7,715 nt of DNA from an uncultured Ruminococcus sp. Lineage in GTDB: Bacteria > Bacillota > Clostridia > Oscillospirales > Ruminococcaceae. Within the stretch, counting starts at the first letter, position 1; the number at the start of each line of letters is the position of its first letter. The stretch lies in assembly GCA_947175005.1 (NCBI GenBank), contig CAMWLD010000096.1, forward strand, positions 1-7,715, given 5' to 3'. The translations under genes and the position numbers were made by a program. Below are positions 6,301 through 7,715 of the stretch, in pieces. Under the pieces are notes generated by a model. That model was not told the origin of the DNA. It worked only from the letters and a program-made list of their open reading frames with translations, and did no database searches.

Positions 6301-7687
6301 GCTTTTCCGGGTCGCAGAAGGTGGAAAATACCTCTCCCGGCTCTAAATTGTCCAGCTTTACCGCTCCGTATTCGATTATCCTCTCACCCGCAGCTGAAAA
6401 GCCCGTAGTCTCCAGATCGAATACTATGAGCCTACCCGTCAAAGGCACATCCTTCCGCAGCTTTACAGCGTCCGCCACATCATTGACCGAATAAGCCTCG
6501 CAGCCGTAAATTATCTTAAAATCTCCCCCGCCCTTTCTTATGTCACTGCAAGCGGCAGCCGCCTCGGGAAATGCCTGCACCCCTCCGTGATCGGTTATGG
6601 CTATTGCCTTGTGCCCCCAGGAATATGCCCTTTCTATAAGCTTCTGCGCAGGGGTCAGCGCGTCCATTTGAGACATATTCGTGTGCATATGAAGCTCCAC
6701 ACGCTTTTTCTCCGCAGTGTCCTCTCTGTCCTTCTTCCCCAAAATCATTATATCGCTTGCCCTCAGAATAAACTCATTGTCAAAAGTGTCAAACTCCACC
6801 TTTCCCCTTACAATTACAGTGCGCCCCTTTATTTTTTTCAGGTTATTCTCGCTGTCCTTGTCCGAAAAATCCTTTATGGAAATAGAGCCCGTGTAATCGG
6901 TTATCCCAATATTGGTTATCCTCTTTTCCTCCCCCTTTTTGTTGCGAATCTCCTTTTCCTGGTAATCGAACACATCTCCCCAGACAACTATACCGCTTAC
7001 CGCCTCAAAAATATCCCCGATATTAGTGGCGGAATCCGCAAATATCCTTTTTCCCTTAACAATCTCCGCATTGTCGCTCATTACGGGAATATTCTTGAAA
7101 TCCACCGCCACGACCATTTCGGGCTTTGTATAAACAGGTTCTGCGGGAGCGGCAGAGGAAGCCGCAGCCTCTGTCACCGTCTCCTCATACGCCCTGTGCA
7201 ACATTTCCTCATAATTATCAAGGGGAGGATTCTTTTCAAACAGAAGCACAGGCATAGAAACCGAAAACTCTTCCTGCAAAAGTCTCGATAACGCCTTCTC
7301 GAACCCCGCCTTGGTAAGCAGCTCCTTGCCGCCGTTTTTAAGCTCAATATTGATAACGTCACTCTCCAGGTAACATACCGCATTCTTAAAATGGCCGTTA
7401 ATTACAGCCATGTCCTGCCTCAGCCTCTTTATAGCCTCAAAAATATATTTGCCGTCAAGCATATCGGGCGTGTAACGGCTGTGAACTCTGAAAGAATCAA
7501 GTTTCCAGTAGTCCGCCGCCAGGCGCTCAAATTCCTCAAGATTTTCAAACCTCTGCAACGTCTCAAACTTAACTATCACCGCCATATCGGGGCTGTCCTT
7601 GCCGTGAAGTATCTGAAGCACATCCCCCCTGCCCACAGTATTTGGTATCTTCTCATCAATTTCCGAAAACAGATTTTTTATCAGCAT
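3368..7687 (-). CDS. polC: DNA polymerase III alpha subunit, PolC type
   Basis: PolC is the main replicative DNA polymerase of low-GC Gram-positive bacteria, with built-in proofreading. The 1439 residues match the usual ~1430-1460. In order: N-terminal domain to ~165; Ala/Pro-rich linker ~170-190; OB fold ~227-315; first half of the PHP domain from 329 (ELHMHT with H333/H335, TDHGG at 365-369); DEDDh exonuclease ~419-585 with D424/E426, D510 and H563/D568; rest of the PHP domain to ~750; zinc finger C911/C914/C936/C939; palm aspartates D965 and D967 in PDIDLNFSGEYQ, and D1090; helix-hairpin-helix-like segment ~1380-1395; and C-terminal QMSLF, a variant of the QLSLF clamp-binding tail. All catalytic residues are present. 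ATG at 7687 has AAAGGAG 7 nt upstream. Only 28 nt precede it, too little to identify an upstream gene. A 208-bp gap and its own promoter separate the his operon downstream. Confidence 0.98.
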   Translation of the reverse strand: MLIKNLFSEIDEKIPNTVGRGDVLQILHGKDSPDMAVIVKFETLQRFENLEEFERLAADYWKLDSFRVHSRYTPDMLDGKYIFEAIKRLRQDMAVINGHFKNAVCYLESDVINIELKNGGKELLTKAGFEKALSRLLQEEFSVSMPVLLFEKNPPLDNYEEMLHRAYEETVTEAAASSAAPAEPVYTKPEMVVAVDFKNIPVMSDNAEIVKGKRIFADSATNIGDIFEAVSGIVVWGDVFDYQEKEIRNKKGEEKRITNIGITDYTGSISIKDFSDKDSENNLKKIKGRTVIVRGKVEFDTFDNEFILRASDIMILGKKDREDTAEKKRVELHMHTNMSQMDALTPAQKLIERAYSWGHKAIAITDHGGVQAFPEAAAACSDIRKGGGDFKIIYGCEAYSVNDVADAVKLRKDVPLTGRLIVFDLETTGFSAAGERIIEYGAVKLDNLEPGEVFSTFCDPEKPLPERITRLTGITQEMLEGAPSQREALEKFIEFCGEEPVLIAHNAGFDTAFIKAECVRQGIDFKFSVVDTLVICRSMLTDMKRHKLDNVARQLGLGEFDHHRASDDAKILGRIFEKLAQRLINEYGCVNIGDINRVMKGADPKNLKPYHQIILAKNNAGLKNLYKLVSCGHIKYYNRRPRIPMSELASHRDGLIVGSACESGELFSAVRDGRPWDVLCDIASFYDYLEIQPCLNNEFLIRGDEYDNISSIEDLQDLNRTIVKLGEALRIPVVATCDVHFMNPEDAVFRKMLMYDKFDDAEHQPPLYLRTTDEMLAEFEYLGKEKAYEVVVTNPNLIADMVDPDIQPIPPGTYTPTMENAEEDLTRITWERAKATYGDPLPKIVKDRLDKELGSIIKNGFSVLYMIAQKLVANSNENGYQVGSRGSVGSSFVANMSGISEVNALPPHYLCPECKNSEFITDGSYGSGYDLPPKKCPKCGTDYIREGHDIPFETFLGFNGDKAPDIDLNFSGEYQTSAHKYTETLFGSENVFKAGTIGTVAEKTAYGYVKHYLEAVKKRVSRAEENRLTIGCTGVKRTTGQHPGGMVVVPSDYEVYDFTPVQHPAEDPRSIFVTTHFDFNSLHDTILKLDELGHDVPTLYKHLEDMTGIMTKDIFPADENVMSLYQSPAALGVTAEDIGWETGTLAIPEMGTGFAMQMLIDAKPTKFSDLLQISGLSHGTDVWLGNAQELIKNGICTISDVIGCRDGIMTYLIYHGMDPNLSFKIMEITRKGKAPKLLTEEMKQTMRDHNVPEWYIDSCLKIKYMFPKAHAAAYVIAANKLAWYKVYRPLEFYATIFTVRGEDFDAETAIAGRAAVKLKMNEIKAKGNDKTAKDSGTYDMLLVTNEMMARGFEFLPIDIMKSDALRYRVEDGKIRMPLSAASGVGANAAEALGRAVAEGDFISIDELQERSGVSNTIIEKLCSINAMGDLPKSDQMSLF

Positions 7688-7694
7688 TTTTGAG

Positions 7695-7701
7695 CTCCTT
7701 T
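7695..7701 (-). promoter_or_regulatory. Ribosome binding site of polC
   Basis: AAAGGAG, 7 nt before the ATG at 7687: near-ideal sequence and spacing, which fixes the polC start. No promoter can be seen in the few bases beyond it, so polC may be transcribed from further upstream. Confidence 0.85.
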
Positions 7702-7715
7702 ACTTAATCTTGTAC

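Noticed and set aside
6587..7291. A 234-codon open frame on the plus strand, and several others of 100-200 codons (for example 3941-4537, 1482-1967)
   Set aside because: They lie antisense inside polC or the his genes, lack convincing ribosome sites and encode no recognisable domains; they are by-products of codon bias in the real minus-strand genes.
7688..7715. End of an upstream gene (a frame ending Y-K-I-K-stop can be read just before the polC ribosome site)
   Set aside because: Only four codons are visible, too few to support a gene.
1..7715. CRISPR array, insertion sequence, prophage, tRNA/rRNA, toxin-antitoxin or defence genes
   Set aside because: No repeat-spacer pattern, transposase motif, terminal repeats, structured RNA gene or small paired genes were found; the window is almost fully occupied by housekeeping genes.

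Overview
The window is a gene-dense, single-strand stretch of a Gram-positive (Firmicutes) chromosome. Every gene I can support lies on the minus strand. The PolC-type replicative DNA polymerase (Gram-positive type, exonuclease embedded in a split PHP domain), a HisZ-dependent short HisG and strong AAAGGAG-type ribosome sites point to class Clostridia. The flavour suggests a Ruminococcus/Oscillospiraceae-like organism, but that placement is inference from gene content and protein style, not from a search.

In transcription order (right to left): polC (7687-3368) is complete, with 1439 residues and all exonuclease, PHP, zinc-finger, palm and clamp-binding signatures intact. A 208-bp gap (3367-3160) follows. 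It holds a weak inverted repeat that may end polC transcription and a near-consensus sigma-A promoter (TTGACA, 17 bp, TATTAT with an upstream TG). The promoter is overlaid by an unusual tandem repeat that looks like an operator. The promoter drives a histidine operon: hisZ (3159-1957), a YdcF/DUF218-family gene of unknown role (1889-1272), hisG (1224-589) and the first 188 codons of hisD (564 to the window edge). Gaps between these genes are 67, 47 and 24 nt, each carrying a ribosome binding site and no convincing terminator, so they probably form one transcript that continues beyond the window.

Together HisZ and HisG form the ATP phosphoribosyltransferase that commits ATP and PRPP to histidine synthesis, and HisD performs the last two oxidations to histidine. 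The YdcF-like gene sits between the two subunits of the first enzyme, and nothing in the sequence explains why.

I do not see a defence system, mobile element, CRISPR array, tRNA or rRNA here, and nothing that amounts to a clearly new system. The points most worth a second look are the duplicated 19-base element on the his promoter and the conserved-looking but unexplained YdcF gene inside the operon.
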